Source: SURF-13 sp041695325 (GTDB lineage Bacteria; Pseudomonadota; Gammaproteobacteria; SURF-13). Taken from it: a stretch of DNA of 64,000 nt. Within the stretch, counting starts at the first letter, position 1. Each line of letters starts with the position of its first letter. The position numbers and the translations under genes were made by a program. The stretch is from assembly GCA_041695325.1 (NCBI GenBank), contig JBGFRC010000019.1:5452-69451 (forward strand), given 5' to 3'. The notes under the pieces were generated by a model. The model ran no database searches, had not been told where the DNA came from, and saw only the letters and a program-made list of their open reading frames with translations. Shown here piece after piece: positions 8,261 through 16,530 of this stretch.

Positions 8261-9214
8261 ATGTTGGGTTTCAAAAAAATCACCACCTCCGATAACCCCG
8301 GCAACCTGACCGCACTGGCCCGCCTCAGGCAGGGGCTGGCGCGCGCCGGTCTGGGCGCGGCCTTCGCCGGGCTGTTTCGCGCTTCCAGGGTGGACGAGAC
8401 GCTGCTGGAGGAAATCGAAACCCTGCTCCTCAGCGCGGACGCGGGTGTAGAGGCGACGCAAACGGTGCTGCGCAATTTGCGCGCGCGCTTAGGCAGGCGC
8501 GAATTGCCGGACGGCGCGGCGCTGGACGCGGCAACGCGCGCCGAACTGCTGGCCATTGTTGCGCCCTGCGCGCAGCCGTTGCGCATCCCCGCGCACATCA
8601 GGCCGTTCGTGATTCTGGTGGTGGGCGTCAACGGCGCGGGCAAAACCACCACCATCGGCAAGCTGGCAAAACAGTTGCAGCGCGCCGGCCACAGCGTGCT
8701 GCTGGCCGCGGGCGACACCTTCCGCGCCGCCGCGGTGGAGCAACTGCAAGCCTGGGGCGCGCGCAACAACGCGCCCGTGATCGCGCAGCCGCAGGGCGCG
8801 GACCCCGCCTCGGTGATCTACGACGCGCTGCAAGCGGCCAAGGCGCGCGGGGCGGACGTGCTGATCGCGGACACCTCCGGACGCCTACATACGCAAGGCA
8901 AGCTGATGGAGGAATTGAAGAAGATCAAGCGCGTAGTCAGCAAGCTTGACCCCGCCGCGCCGCATGAAATCATGCTGATCGTGGACGGCACACAGGGACA
9001 AAACGCGCTGGCGCAAGCCGCGCAATTCCATCAGGCCCTGGGCCTGACCGGCATCACCGTCACCAAGCTCGACGGCACGGCCAAGGGCGGCATGGTGTTC
9101 GCCATCGCAGCAAAGCTCGGCGTGCCGCTGCGCTACATCGGCATCGGTGAAGGCGTGGACGATTTGCGCGAGTTCGACGCGGCGCAGTTCGTGGAGGCGT
9201 TGTTTGGCAAATAA
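8261..9214 (+). CDS. ftsY: Signal recognition particle receptor FtsY
   Basis: FtsY is the membrane-associated GTPase that receives SRP-ribosome complexes for cotranslational insertion. The 317 residues cover the helical N domain (EETLLEEIETLLLSADAGVE type) and the GTPase G domain with G1 GVNGAGKTTTIGKL, the DTFRAAAVEQL motif, G3 ADTSGRLHT, G4 TKLDGTAKGG and the closing GIGEGVDDLREF. The long acidic A domain of the E. coli protein is missing, so this is the short form common outside the enterics. It heads the ftsY-ftsE-ftsX-rpoH block, with ftsE 3 nt downstream. Confidence 0.96.
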   Translation: MLGFKKITTSDNPGNLTALARLRQGLARAGLGAAFAGLFRASRVDETLLEEIETLLLSADAGVEATQTVLRNLRARLGRRELPDGAALDAATRAELLAIVAPCAQPLRIPAHIRPFVILVVGVNGAGKTTTIGKLAKQLQRAGHSVLLAAGDTFRAAAVEQLQAWGARNNAPVIAQPQGADPASVIYDALQAAKARGADVLIADTSGRLHTQGKLMEELKKIKRVVSKLDPAAPHEIMLIVDGTQGQNALAQAAQFHQALGLTGITVTKLDGTAKGGMVFAIAAKLGVPLRYIGIGEGVDDLREFDAAQFVEALFGK

Positions 9215-9217
9215 AAC

Positions 9218-9892
9218 ATGATTCACTTTGACCACGTCGGCAAACGCTATCCAGGCGGATTCGAGGCGTTAAACGATCTCTCGTTTGAAATCGCGCGGGG
9301 CGAGATGGCGTTTCTCACCGGCCATTCCGGCGCGGGCAAGAGCACGGTATTAAAGCTCATCGCATTGATCGAGCGCGCCAGCGCCGGCCAGGTAATCGTC
9401 AACGGCCAGAATCTCGCCGCGCTGGGCGAGCGGCGCATCCCCCATCTGCGCCGCTCCATCGGCATAGTGTTTCAGAATCACCGCCTGCTTCATGACCGCA
9501 CGGTGTTCGACAACGTCGCGCTGCCGCTCGTCATCAGCGGATACGGCCACAGCGAGGTAGGCCGACGCGTGCGCGCCGCGCTGGACAAGGTGGGACTGCT
9601 CAATAAAGAACGCGCCTATCCCATCACGCTCTCCAGCGGCGAACAGCAGCGCGTCGGCATCGCGCGCGCCGTAGTGCATAAGCCGCCTATCCTGCTTGCC
9701 GATGAGCCGACCGGTAACCTCGATCCCGACCTGTCACGCGAGGTGATGGAGCTGTTCCGGCAGTTCAATCAATTTGGCGTGACGGTGCTGATCGCCAGTC
9801 ACGATCTCGATCTCATCACGCGCCTGCCGCATCGCGTCCTGAGCCTCAAGGCCGGGCGCCTGAGCGGTGAGCGCGCGGCGTTGACGGCATGA
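9218..9892 (+). CDS. ftsE: Cell division ATP-binding protein FtsE
   Basis: The ATPase of the FtsEX complex, which couples cytoplasmic ATP hydrolysis at the divisome to activation of periplasmic murein hydrolases through EnvC. The 224 residues contain Walker A (GHSGAGKSTVLKL), Q-loop (VFQNHRLL), ABC signature (LSSGEQQRVGIARA), Walker B (ILLADEPTGNLDP) and the H-loop (IASHDLDLI). It overlaps ftsX by 4 nt (ATGA). An envC gene, the expected partner, is encoded at 62047-63228 in this same window. Confidence 0.97.
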   Translation: MIHFDHVGKRYPGGFEALNDLSFEIARGEMAFLTGHSGAGKSTVLKLIALIERASAGQVIVNGQNLAALGERRIPHLRRSIGIVFQNHRLLHDRTVFDNVALPLVISGYGHSEVGRRVRAALDKVGLLNKERAYPITLSSGEQQRVGIARAVVHKPPILLADEPTGNLDPDLSREVMELFRQFNQFGVTVLIASHDLDLITRLPHRVLSLKAGRLSGERAALTA

Positions 9893-10872
9893 AGCGCCCT
9901 TATCCGCCCCCGCGCGACGAAGTCGCGCACCGCGGCGCGGAGCGGCGCGCGGATGCGAACCGGTTCAGCGCCTGGCTGCGCGACCACCCGCGCGTATTTT
10001 TTAATACCCTGGGACAGTTATACCGCGCCCCGCTGCACGCCTTGCTCACGGTGGCGGTGATCGGCATCGCGCTCGCCCTGCCGGGCGGACTCTACGCATC
10101 GCTGCAAAACGCTCAGCGCCTGGCTGCTCATTGGCAAGGCACGGCGCAGATTTCGCTGTTTCTTAAATCCTCCGTCAGCGACGATGAGGCTGAAAAACTC
10201 GCCGTACAGGTGCGCGGACTGGAGAACACTGGGCAGGTGCGCGTCCTGTCGCGCGCGCAAGCCCTGGAGGAATTTCGCGCTCTTTCCGGCCTGGATCAGG
10301 CGCTCGCCGCGCTGGGGGAGAATCCACTGCCCGCGCTGCTGATCGTGACGCCAGCCTCGGAGGAACCGGCGCAAGCCGAGGCGTTGCTGAAAACCCTTGC
10401 CGCCCTGCCCGAGGTGGAGACGGCCGAGCTCGACCTCGATTGGCTCAAGCACCTGCGCGCGTTGCTGGACTTGTTGCAGCGCGCGGTATGGCTGCTGGGC
10501 GCGCTGCTGTCCGGCGCGGTGCTGCTCATCATGGGCAACACCTTGCGCCTTGCGATTCATAACCGGCGCGAGGAAATTGAGCTCATGCGCCTGATTGGCG
10601 CCACCGACGGCTTCATCCGCCGCCCGTTTTTATACTCCGGCCTCCTGTATGGGCTGCTCGGCGCGCTGTTTGCGTTACTCCTATTGGAGATCACCCTGGG
10701 GCTGCTTGCCGCTCCAGCCAAGACGCTGGCGGAACTTTATAATAGTTCCTTTGAAATCAATGGGTTGGATATGATCTCTGGCCTGAGTCTGCTCCTCCTT
10801 GGTACCTTCCTGGGATTGGCGGGCGCATGGCTGGCGGCGGGACGGCAGCTCAGGCGCATCCAGCCTGAATAA
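9889..10872 (+). CDS. ftsX: Cell division protein FtsX
   Basis: The integral membrane subunit of FtsEX. The 327-residue protein has a cytoplasmic arginine-rich N-terminus, a first membrane segment near residues 50-70 (LLTVAVIGIALALPGGLYASL) and a periplasmic extracellular loop (about 75-190) that binds EnvC. Three further segments follow, including AVWLLGALLSGAVLLIMGN and the C-terminal MISGLSLLLLGTFLGLAGAWLA. The motif NRREEIELMRLIGATDGFIRRPF is typical. It overlaps ftsE by 4 nt. The stop codon is 27 nt before the CIRCE operator of rpoH. Confidence 0.95.
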   Translation: MKRPYPPPRDEVAHRGAERRADANRFSAWLRDHPRVFFNTLGQLYRAPLHALLTVAVIGIALALPGGLYASLQNAQRLAAHWQGTAQISLFLKSSVSDDEAEKLAVQVRGLENTGQVRVLSRAQALEEFRALSGLDQALAALGENPLPALLIVTPASEEPAQAEALLKTLAALPEVETAELDLDWLKHLRALLDLLQRAVWLLGALLSGAVLLIMGNTLRLAIHNRREEIELMRLIGATDGFIRRPFLYSGLLYGLLGALFALLLLEITLGLLAAPAKTLAELYNSSFEINGLDMISGLSLLLLGTFLGLAGAWLAAGRQLRRIQPE

Positions 10873-10899
10873 GCCCCAAGGGTGAACTTTATAGCCGCT

Positions 10900-10926
10900 T
10901 TAGCACTCTTATGGTAAGAGTGCTAA
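10900..10926. promoter_or_regulatory. CIRCE operator (HrcA binding site) upstream of rpoH
   Basis: A perfect 9-9-9 inverted repeat, TTAGCACTC-N9-GAGTGCTAA, identical to the CIRCE consensus bound by the heat-shock repressor HrcA. It sits between ftsX and rpoH, with its right edge 32 nt before the rpoH start codon. A TATGAT -10-like hexamer at 10929-10934 abuts it, so HrcA bound here would block that promoter or the +1 region. No hrcA gene lies in the window. Confidence 0.93.
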
Positions 10927-10958
10927 ACTATGATTTGTGTGGAAAAAGGGGGATAACC

Positions 10959-11801
10959 ATGACTGCATCCTTATCCTTGGCGGTGCCGGCCGGCAGCCTG
11001 CATCAATATATTCAGGCCGCGCACAGCGTGCCCATGCTGAGCGTGGACGAGGAGCGCGCCCTGGCCGTGCAGTTCCGCGAACATCATGATCTCGACGCCG
11101 CCATGAAGCTGGTGCTCGCGCACCTGCGCTTCGTGATTCACGTCGCGCGCGGTTACAGCGGCTACGGCTTGAGCCAGGAAGATTTGATCCAGGAAGGCAA
11201 TATCGGCCTGATGAAAGCGGTCAAGCGCTTCGACCCGGCGGTGGGCGTGCGCCTGGTGTCATTCGCGGTGCACTGGATCCGGGCCGAGATACACGAATTC
11301 ATCCTGCGCAACTGGCGCATTGTCAAGATCGCCACCACCAAGGCGCAGCGCAAGCTGTTCTTCAATTTAAGGAGCGCCACCAAGCGCCAGGGCTGGTTCA
11401 GCAACGATGAAATCCAGCACGTCGCCAGGGATTTGGGCGTGCGCGCCGAAGACGTGCGAGAGATGGAGGCGCGCCTGAACGGCCACGACTACGCCTTCGA
11501 CGCGCATGACGATGACGACGAAGACGGCGCGTTCGCGCCGGCGGCCTACCTGCCCGACCTGCGCTACGACCCGGCGACCGCGCTGGAGCAAAGCGACGCG
11601 GAACAAGACAACGTCACGCGCCTGCAACAGGGTCTCGCCAAACTCGACGCGCGCAGCCGCGACATCATGCAGCGCCGCTGGTTGAACGAAGGCAAGGCCA
11701 CGCTGCAAGAGCTGGCCGATCACTACCACATCTCGGTGGAGCGTGTGCGCCAATTGGAAAGCGCGGCGCTGAAAAAGCTCAAGTCCTCGTTAGCCGCTTA
11801 A
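10959..11801 (+). CDS. rpoH: RNA polymerase sigma-32 factor RpoH
   Basis: The heat-shock sigma factor. The 280-residue protein has sigma region 2 (LRFVIHVARGYSGYGLSQEDLIQEGNIGLMKA), the RpoH box TKAQRKLFFNLRS that separates it from other sigma-70 members, and region 4 (ARSRDIMQRRWL...TLQELADHYHISVERVRQLE). The ATG at 10959 follows an AAAAAGGGGG ribosome-binding site. In-frame upstream codons fall inside the CIRCE palindrome and are unlikely to be translated. Position after ftsX matches many gammaproteobacteria, while the CIRCE operator suggests HrcA control. Its 3' end overlaps the convergent bioD by 12 nt. Confidence 0.96.
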   Translation: MTASLSLAVPAGSLHQYIQAAHSVPMLSVDEERALAVQFREHHDLDAAMKLVLAHLRFVIHVARGYSGYGLSQEDLIQEGNIGLMKAVKRFDPAVGVRLVSFAVHWIRAEIHEFILRNWRIVKIATTKAQRKLFFNLRSATKRQGWFSNDEIQHVARDLGVRAEDVREMEARLNGHDYAFDAHDDDDEDGAFAPAAYLPDLRYDPATALEQSDAEQDNVTRLQQGLAKLDARSRDIMQRRWLNEGKATLQELADHYHISVERVRQLESAALKKLKSSLAA

Positions 11802-12491
11802 GGTCCCCAAGGCGGCAAGGATGTTTTTCACCTCCAGCCCGGCGGCGATTTGGTTTACATCACGCTGAGGTAGATACGGCACCCTGCCCAGCAGCGGCGC
11901 GGCGATGCGCTCGCGCAACGCCTCCACGTTGCGCTCCAATTCGGAAAAGTGCGGCTGGATGGCGTTCGCCACCCAGCCCGCGAGTTTGACGCCGCGTTGC
12001 GCGATACCCTCCGCGCTGAGCAGCGCGTGATTCAGACACCCCAGCCGCATCCCCACCACCAGAATCACAGGCAGGCCCAGGCATCTTGCCAGGTCCGCGA
12101 CTGTATCACGCTCATTGAGCGGCACCAGCCAGCCGCCCGCCCCCTCCGCGATCACTACATGAGCGCGCGCGGCAAGCGCGTCGAACCACGCCTTGACGCG
12201 CGGCAGTTCAATGCGTATCCCCGCGTCCCGCGCGGCGAGGTGCGGCGCGATGGGCGCGGCGAAAAAATACGGATTCACCTCGTCATAACTTGCGCGCAGC
12301 GTCGCCTGCTCACCCAGCAGCAACGCGTCTTGGTTGCGCAAGCCTTGCGCCGTTTCAACAGCGCCGCAGGCCGCCGGCTTGAATGCCGCCGTCTGATAAC
12401 CCGCGTCGGCCAGGATTTTCAGCAAACCCAGCGTTACCCAGGTCTTGCCGACATCGGTGTCAGTGCCGGTGATAAAAAAACCGCGTATCAT
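11790..12491 (-). CDS. bioD: Dethiobiotin synthetase
   Basis: ATP-dependent carboxylation and ring closure of 7,8-diaminopelargonate to dethiobiotin in the cytoplasm. The 233 residues carry the P-loop GTDTDVGKTW at the N-terminus, the IAEGAGGWLVPL motif and the NDRDTVADLA-type segment (here NERDTVADLA). It is the last gene of the bioB-F-H-C-D operon and overlaps bioC by 4 nt (ATGA). The 3' end is convergent with and overlaps rpoH by 12 nt. The length is typical for the family. Confidence 0.95.
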   Translation of the reverse strand: MIRGFFITGTDTDVGKTWVTLGLLKILADAGYQTAAFKPAACGAVETAQGLRNQDALLLGEQATLRASYDEVNPYFFAAPIAPHLAARDAGIRIELPRVKAWFDALAARAHVVIAEGAGGWLVPLNERDTVADLARCLGLPVILVVGMRLGCLNHALLSAEGIAQRGVKLAGWVANAIQPHFSELERNVEALRERIAAPLLGRVPYLPQRDVNQIAAGLEVKNILAALGTLSG

Positions 12492-13393
12492 GGCGTTTTG
12501 CGTCCGCGCAAACTCGACAGCGGAATCTTGACCGCGCCATCGTACGCCTTCTGCGGCTCAAGCTCCGGCGCCCAGGCATGACCATACACCACTTCATAGC
12601 TTGCCGGCAGCACACTGTTGCGGCGCCATCTTTCGTAGGCCGCGCGCATGGCGCGCATGCGCGTCTTGCCGGTGAGGCCGCGCGCGCGCCCAGCGCTGAC
12701 ATTGTGCGCGCCGAGCGCCTTTAGATCGCGCATCAATTTATCCACGTCAGGATAGGTGATGGTGAAATGCTCTGCATCCATCACCGGGCTGGCAAAGCGC
12801 GCGCGCAGCAGGGCGTCGCCGAGGTCGTGCATGTCCAGGAAGGCGTGCACGTGCACGAATCCATCCGCGCGCGCAAACGCCTCTCGCAGCTCCTTCAAGG
12901 TGTCGGGCCCGAAGCTGGAAAACATCAGCAGGCCGCCGGGTGCGAGCACGCGCCGCATTTCACTCAACGCGCGCTCCGGCTCGCCGCACCATTGCAGCGT
13001 CAGATTGGAAAACACCAGGTCCACGCTGCCCGGCGCGAACGGCAACGCCTCCGCGTCAGCGCAGACCAGCGCCGTGCGCCGCGCAAACCCTTCCGCCAGC
13101 AACGGAGCGGCGCGGCGCGCCTCGTTCAGCATCCCCAGGGAGATATCCAGCGCGTAAACCTCCGCCTGCGGATAACGTTGGGCGAGCAGGCGCGTGCTTC
13201 CACCCGTGGCCGAACCGATGTCGAGCACGCGCCGCGGATTGAGCTTCACCAGGTCGAGACGCTGCGCCATGCGCAGCGCCACTTCTTTTTGCAGCGGCGC
13301 GTGGTCGTCGTACGTGCGCGCGGCGCGGTCGAAGGCGCGGCGCATGAGCACCTTGTTGATGCGGTAGCTTTGGTCCAGCGGGCCATCATTCAT
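12488..13393 (-). CDS. bioC: Malonyl-[acyl-carrier protein] O-methyltransferase
   Basis: BioC methylates malonyl-ACP with SAM so that the disguised ester can enter fatty acid elongation and become the pimeloyl moiety of biotin. The 301 residues show the N-terminal RRAFDRAARTYDDHAPLQKEVALRM signature, the SAM site VLDIGSATGGSTRLLAQ and the later FSNLTLQWCGEPERALSEMRRVLAPGG segment. A C-terminal extension of about 40 residues after the methyltransferase core is not strongly conserved. It overlaps bioH by 8 nt and bioD by 4 nt within one operon. Confidence 0.94.
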   Translation of the reverse strand: MNDGPLDQSYRINKVLMRRAFDRAARTYDDHAPLQKEVALRMAQRLDLVKLNPRRVLDIGSATGGSTRLLAQRYPQAEVYALDISLGMLNEARRAAPLLAEGFARRTALVCADAEALPFAPGSVDLVFSNLTLQWCGEPERALSEMRRVLAPGGLLMFSSFGPDTLKELREAFARADGFVHVHAFLDMHDLGDALLRARFASPVMDAEHFTITYPDVDKLMRDLKALGAHNVSAGRARGLTGKTRMRAMRAAYERWRRNSVLPASYEVVYGHAWAPELEPQKAYDGAVKIPLSSLRGRKTP

Positions 13394-14153
13394 GGAGGAA
13401 GCCGCGCAGAGCGCGCCGAAATTCGAGCGGATGGGACAGAAACGGCGCGTGCGCCGCGCCGGGGATAAGCCGCAGCTCGGCCCGTGTTAAATTCGCCGCC
13501 AGATAATCCTGCGCAGATACCGGGATCAGGGTGTCACGTGCGCCGGCGATGAGCAGACAGGGCATCGGCGCGGCGACAAGGCACGGACGCAGGTCGGCGT
13601 GGCGCAAAACCTCGAGCCCTCCCTGCAATGCGGCGCGGTGCGGCGCGCCGTAACGGAACACCACTTCACGCAACTGGCGCAACAGGGCGGAGGCCTGCTC
13701 AACTCCGCGCAATTGCAAAGCGAGAAAGCGTTGTATGGTTTTGCGGTAGTCGGCGCGCAATTGCTCCGAAAATTGATCGAGCAGCTCCGGCTCCATGCCG
13801 TGCGGCCAATCGGGAGCGCTGACGAATTTCGGGGTGCTCGCCACCAGCGCCAGCTTCTTCACCCGCTGTGGATAATACGCCGCGATGTGCAGCGCCACCA
13901 TGCCGCCCAGCGACCATCCGATCCAGAACGCGCGCGGCGGCGCGTGTTGCACTACCCACTCCGCCAACTGTTCCAGCTTATAGGGCTCCGGGAAGGTGCG
14001 GCTGCGGCCATGCCCCGGCAAATCCAGCGTGGTAACGCAATAATCCCGCACCAGCGCGCGCGCCAGCTCTTGCCACACGGCGCCGTTCAAGCCCCAGCCG
14101 TGCAGCAGCACGAGGTCCGCGCCGCGGCCGCTGGTTTCGCAATACAGCGTCAT
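13386..14153 (-). CDS. bioH: Pimeloyl-[acyl-carrier protein] methyl ester esterase
   Basis: BioH cleaves the methyl ester of pimeloyl-ACP, ending the BioC-initiated elongation. The 255-residue alpha/beta hydrolase has an oxyanion segment VLLHGWGLNGAVW, nucleophile elbow GWSLGG, an acid in the AGARDTLIP loop and the catalytic His in GAAHAPFLSHP. Its place between bioF and bioC in the operon supports the specific assignment over a generic hydrolase. It overlaps bioF by 4 nt and bioC by 8 nt. Confidence 0.94.
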   Translation of the reverse strand: MTLYCETSGRGADLVLLHGWGLNGAVWQELARALVRDYCVTTLDLPGHGRSRTFPEPYKLEQLAEWVVQHAPPRAFWIGWSLGGMVALHIAAYYPQRVKKLALVASTPKFVSAPDWPHGMEPELLDQFSEQLRADYRKTIQRFLALQLRGVEQASALLRQLREVVFRYGAPHRAALQGGLEVLRHADLRPCLVAAPMPCLLIAGARDTLIPVSAQDYLAANLTRAELRLIPGAAHAPFLSHPLEFRRALRGFLHE

Positions 14154-15325
14154 CGCACGGCGGGCGCCAGCTCGGCCAGCGCCTCCAGCAGCCTATCCAC
14201 GTGTGGTTCGTCATGCGCGACGGAAAAGGTGATGCGCAAACGCGCCTGCCCCTTGGGCACGGTGGGCGGACGGATGGCGCCGGTCAAAATACCGCGCGCG
14301 TAGAGTTGTTCGGCCAGTCGCAGGGTGGTTTCATTATCGCCCATCAGCAGCGGCTGAATCGGCGTTTCAGAGCGTGACACGTTAAGTCCCATCCGCGCCG
14401 CGCCGCTGCGGAAGCGCCGCACCAGGGAAAACAGTTTTTCGCGCCGCCAGTGTTCTGTTTGCGCCAGGCGCAAACTCACCCGCGTCGCCTCGGCGATTGC
14501 GGACGGCAAGGCGGTGGTGTAGATATAGCTGCGCGCCTGCTGAATCAGCGTTTCAATCAACTCCTCGCTGCCAGCGACAAACGCGCCGAAGGTTCCCAAG
14601 GCCTTGCCCAGCGTGCCGACGAGTATCGGCACATCGTCAACGGCTGATCCGAAATGTTCTTGTGTGCCGCCGCCGGTTTTCCCCAGCACCCCGAAGGCGT
14701 GCGCATCATCCAGCATAAGCCAGGCGTCGTGTTGCCTTGCGATGCGTGACAACTCCGGCACGGGCGCGATGTCGCCGTCCATGCTGAACACCCCATCGCT
14801 CGCGATGACGATACGCCGGCCCGTTCTCGCAACAAGCTTCTTTTCCAAATCCCGCGTATCGGCATGGGCGTAGCGCAGCAAACGCGCTCCGGACAACAGC
14901 CCGGCGTCCAGAAGCGAGGCGTGATTCAAGCGGTCTTCCAGCACCACGTCGCCACGCCCGGCGAGCGCGCCGACGACGCCGAGGTTGGCCATGTAGCCGG
15001 TGGAAAACAGCAGCGCGCGCGGTCGCCGGGTAAACGCGGCCAGCTCCTCTTCCAGCGCATGATGCGCGCTGCCGTAGCCGGAGATCAAATGTGACGCGCC
15101 GCTGCCCACGCCGTAACGCGCCGCGCCGAGCAAGAGCGCCTTCACCACTTCAGGATGATTGGCAAGCCCCAAATAGTCATTGCCGCAAAACGAGAGACAA
15201 CGCTTGCCGTCAATGACGACCTCCGCGCCGGGCGCGCTTTGCACGATACGGCGCGAGCGATAAAGGTGTTGTTCGCGGCGCGCGGCAAGCGCGGCGGAAA
15301 GCTGCTCAACCAGCCGCCGCGCCAT
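14150..15325 (-). CDS. bioF: 8-amino-7-oxononanoate synthase
   Basis: A PLP-dependent condensation of pimeloyl-ACP (or CoA) with alanine. The 391-residue protein has the N-terminal CGNDYLGLANHPEV, SGYGSAHHALEEELA, ALLFSTGYMANLG and the PLP lysine motif VGTLGKALGTFGAF. The ATG at 15325 (MARRLVEQL) begins 2 nt after the bioB stop and gives the normal length. The reading frame continues upstream through the bioB 3' end, but that part would not fit the family. Second gene of the biotin operon. Confidence 0.95.
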   Translation of the reverse strand: MARRLVEQLSAALAARREQHLYRSRRIVQSAPGAEVVIDGKRCLSFCGNDYLGLANHPEVVKALLLGAARYGVGSGASHLISGYGSAHHALEEELAAFTRRPRALLFSTGYMANLGVVGALAGRGDVVLEDRLNHASLLDAGLLSGARLLRYAHADTRDLEKKLVARTGRRIVIASDGVFSMDGDIAPVPELSRIARQHDAWLMLDDAHAFGVLGKTGGGTQEHFGSAVDDVPILVGTLGKALGTFGAFVAGSEELIETLIQQARSYIYTTALPSAIAEATRVSLRLAQTEHWRREKLFSLVRRFRSGAARMGLNVSRSETPIQPLLMGDNETTLRLAEQLYARGILTGAIRPPTVPKGQARLRITFSVAHDEPHVDRLLEALAELAPAVR

Positions 15326-15327
15326 TT

Positions 15328-16305
15328 TTAAACCGGACGCAGGCCTAGCTTGCCCAGCAATGCCTGGTCCTGGTGCGCACGCGGATTGCCGGTGGTGAGC
15401 AATTTGTCGCCGTAGAAGATCGAATTTGCGCCTGCGAGAAAGCACAGCGCCTGCACCGCCTCGGGCATCTGCTCGCGCCCGGCGGAAAGCCGGATGCGGC
15501 TTTTAGGCATCAGAATGCGCGCCGCCGCGATGGTGCGCACAAACTCAAAAGGGTCGAGCGCCTCGGCGCCGTAGAGCGGCGTGCCCTCCACCTGCACCAG
15601 GTTATTAATCGGCACGCTCTCCGGCGGCGGGTCGAGATTGGCCAGTTGCGCGATCAGCCCGGCGCGCGCGCGCCGCGTCTCGCCCATGCCGACGATGCCG
15701 CCGCAGCACACCTTGATGCCCGCCGCGCGCACCCGCTCCAGGGTGTCGAGGCGGTCCTGGTAATCGCGCGTGGAAATAATCTTGCCGTAAAATTCCGGCG
15801 CGGTGTCAAGATTGTGGTTGTAGTAATCCAGGCCCGCTTGTTTCAACTGTTCGGCCTGGCCCTCGCGCAACATGCCGAGCGTGGCGCAGGTCTCCAGCCC
15901 CAGCGCGCGCACCGCCTGGATCATCTCCAGCACCGGCTGCAAATCCTGCTGCTTCGGTCCGCGCCACGCCGCGCCCATGCAGAAGCGCGTCGCGCCGCTC
16001 TCCCTGGCCGCGCGCGCCGCCGCCAGCACCTGCCCCAGCGCGAGCAGCGGCTGATTTTGCACGCCGGTGTGATAACGCGCCGCCTGCGGGCAATAACCGC
16101 AGTCTTCCGGACAGCCGCCGGTCTTGATGGAGAGCAGCGTGGAGAGTTGCACCTCGTTGGCGTCGAAGTGCTCGCGGTGTACGGTTTGCGCGCGGAACAG
16201 CAGATCATTAAACGGCAGATCAAACAGCGCTTCCACCTCGGCGAGCCTGACAGGGCTGGCGCGCGCACGCGCTGGCGTACCCACCTCCGCTAACTGTGCA
16301 TCCAT
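15328..16305 (-). CDS. bioB: Biotin synthase
   Basis: A radical-SAM enzyme that inserts sulfur into dethiobiotin using its own auxiliary 2Fe-2S cluster. The 325 residues hold the radical-SAM CxxxCxxC motif (GGCPEDCGYCPQ), the GATRFCMGAAWRGPKQQD segment and the YNHNLDTAPEFYGKI motif. The ATG at 16305 is chosen because AAGGAGGGGATC precedes it. It is the first gene of the bioBFHCD operon, downstream of a strong promoter and a leader of about 150 nt. Confidence 0.96.
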   Translation of the reverse strand: MDAQLAEVGTPARARASPVRLAEVEALFDLPFNDLLFRAQTVHREHFDANEVQLSTLLSIKTGGCPEDCGYCPQAARYHTGVQNQPLLALGQVLAAARAARESGATRFCMGAAWRGPKQQDLQPVLEMIQAVRALGLETCATLGMLREGQAEQLKQAGLDYYNHNLDTAPEFYGKIISTRDYQDRLDTLERVRAAGIKVCCGGIVGMGETRRARAGLIAQLANLDPPPESVPINNLVQVEGTPLYGAEALDPFEFVRTIAAARILMPKSRIRLSAGREQMPEAVQALCFLAGANSIFYGDKLLTTGNPRAHQDQALLGKLGLRPV

Positions 16306-16373
16306 GATCCCCTCCTTATGGCCCTTGTGATAGCAGTCGCGGCCGTCCATGGCGGGACTTCATCTACTTACCT

Positions 16374-16395
16374 TACGCACCGGCCCAGCCATCCC
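16374..16395. other. Stem-loop in the bio operon leader
   Basis: GCCCAGCCA and TGGCTGGGC form a perfect 9-bp stem with a 4-nt loop, about 70 nt upstream of bioB in the untranslated leader of the bio operon. There is no U-tract after it in the bioB direction, so it does not look like a simple terminator. It may affect leader structure or be a repeat remnant. Confidence 0.45.
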
Positions 16396-16463
16396 TGGCT
16401 GGGCGCTCGCTGCTTCGCAACTCGCCCATGATCCTTAACCCTCAACCAGGTTACAATCACGCC

Positions 16464-16491
16464 ATGATAACGGCTGCCTACAGGCTGTCAA
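16464..16491 (-). promoter_or_regulatory. Sigma-70 promoter of the biotin operon
   Basis: On the minus strand, a consensus TTGACA -35 (16486-16491), a 16-bp spacer and a TATCAT -10 (16464-16469) point toward bioB. Transcription would start near 16457 and leave a leader of about 150 nt before bioB. A TTGTAACC sequence immediately downstream resembles half of a BirA operator, but I could not find a correctly oriented partner half. Confidence 0.6.
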
Positions 16492-16530
16492 CCTGACATG
16501 GGACCAAATGTAAACGGTCGTATAAAAAGT

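Noticed and set aside
6912..8309. 465-codon open frame on the plus strand
   Set aside because: It is antisense to the M16 peptidase with an intact HVLEH motif. The product has no recognisable domain or ribosome-binding site.
16306..16497. BirA operator upstream of bioB
   Set aside because: GGTTGACA and TGTAACC half-site-like words occur, but in everted orientation and with wrong spacing for a TTGTAAACC-N15-GGTTTACAA operator.
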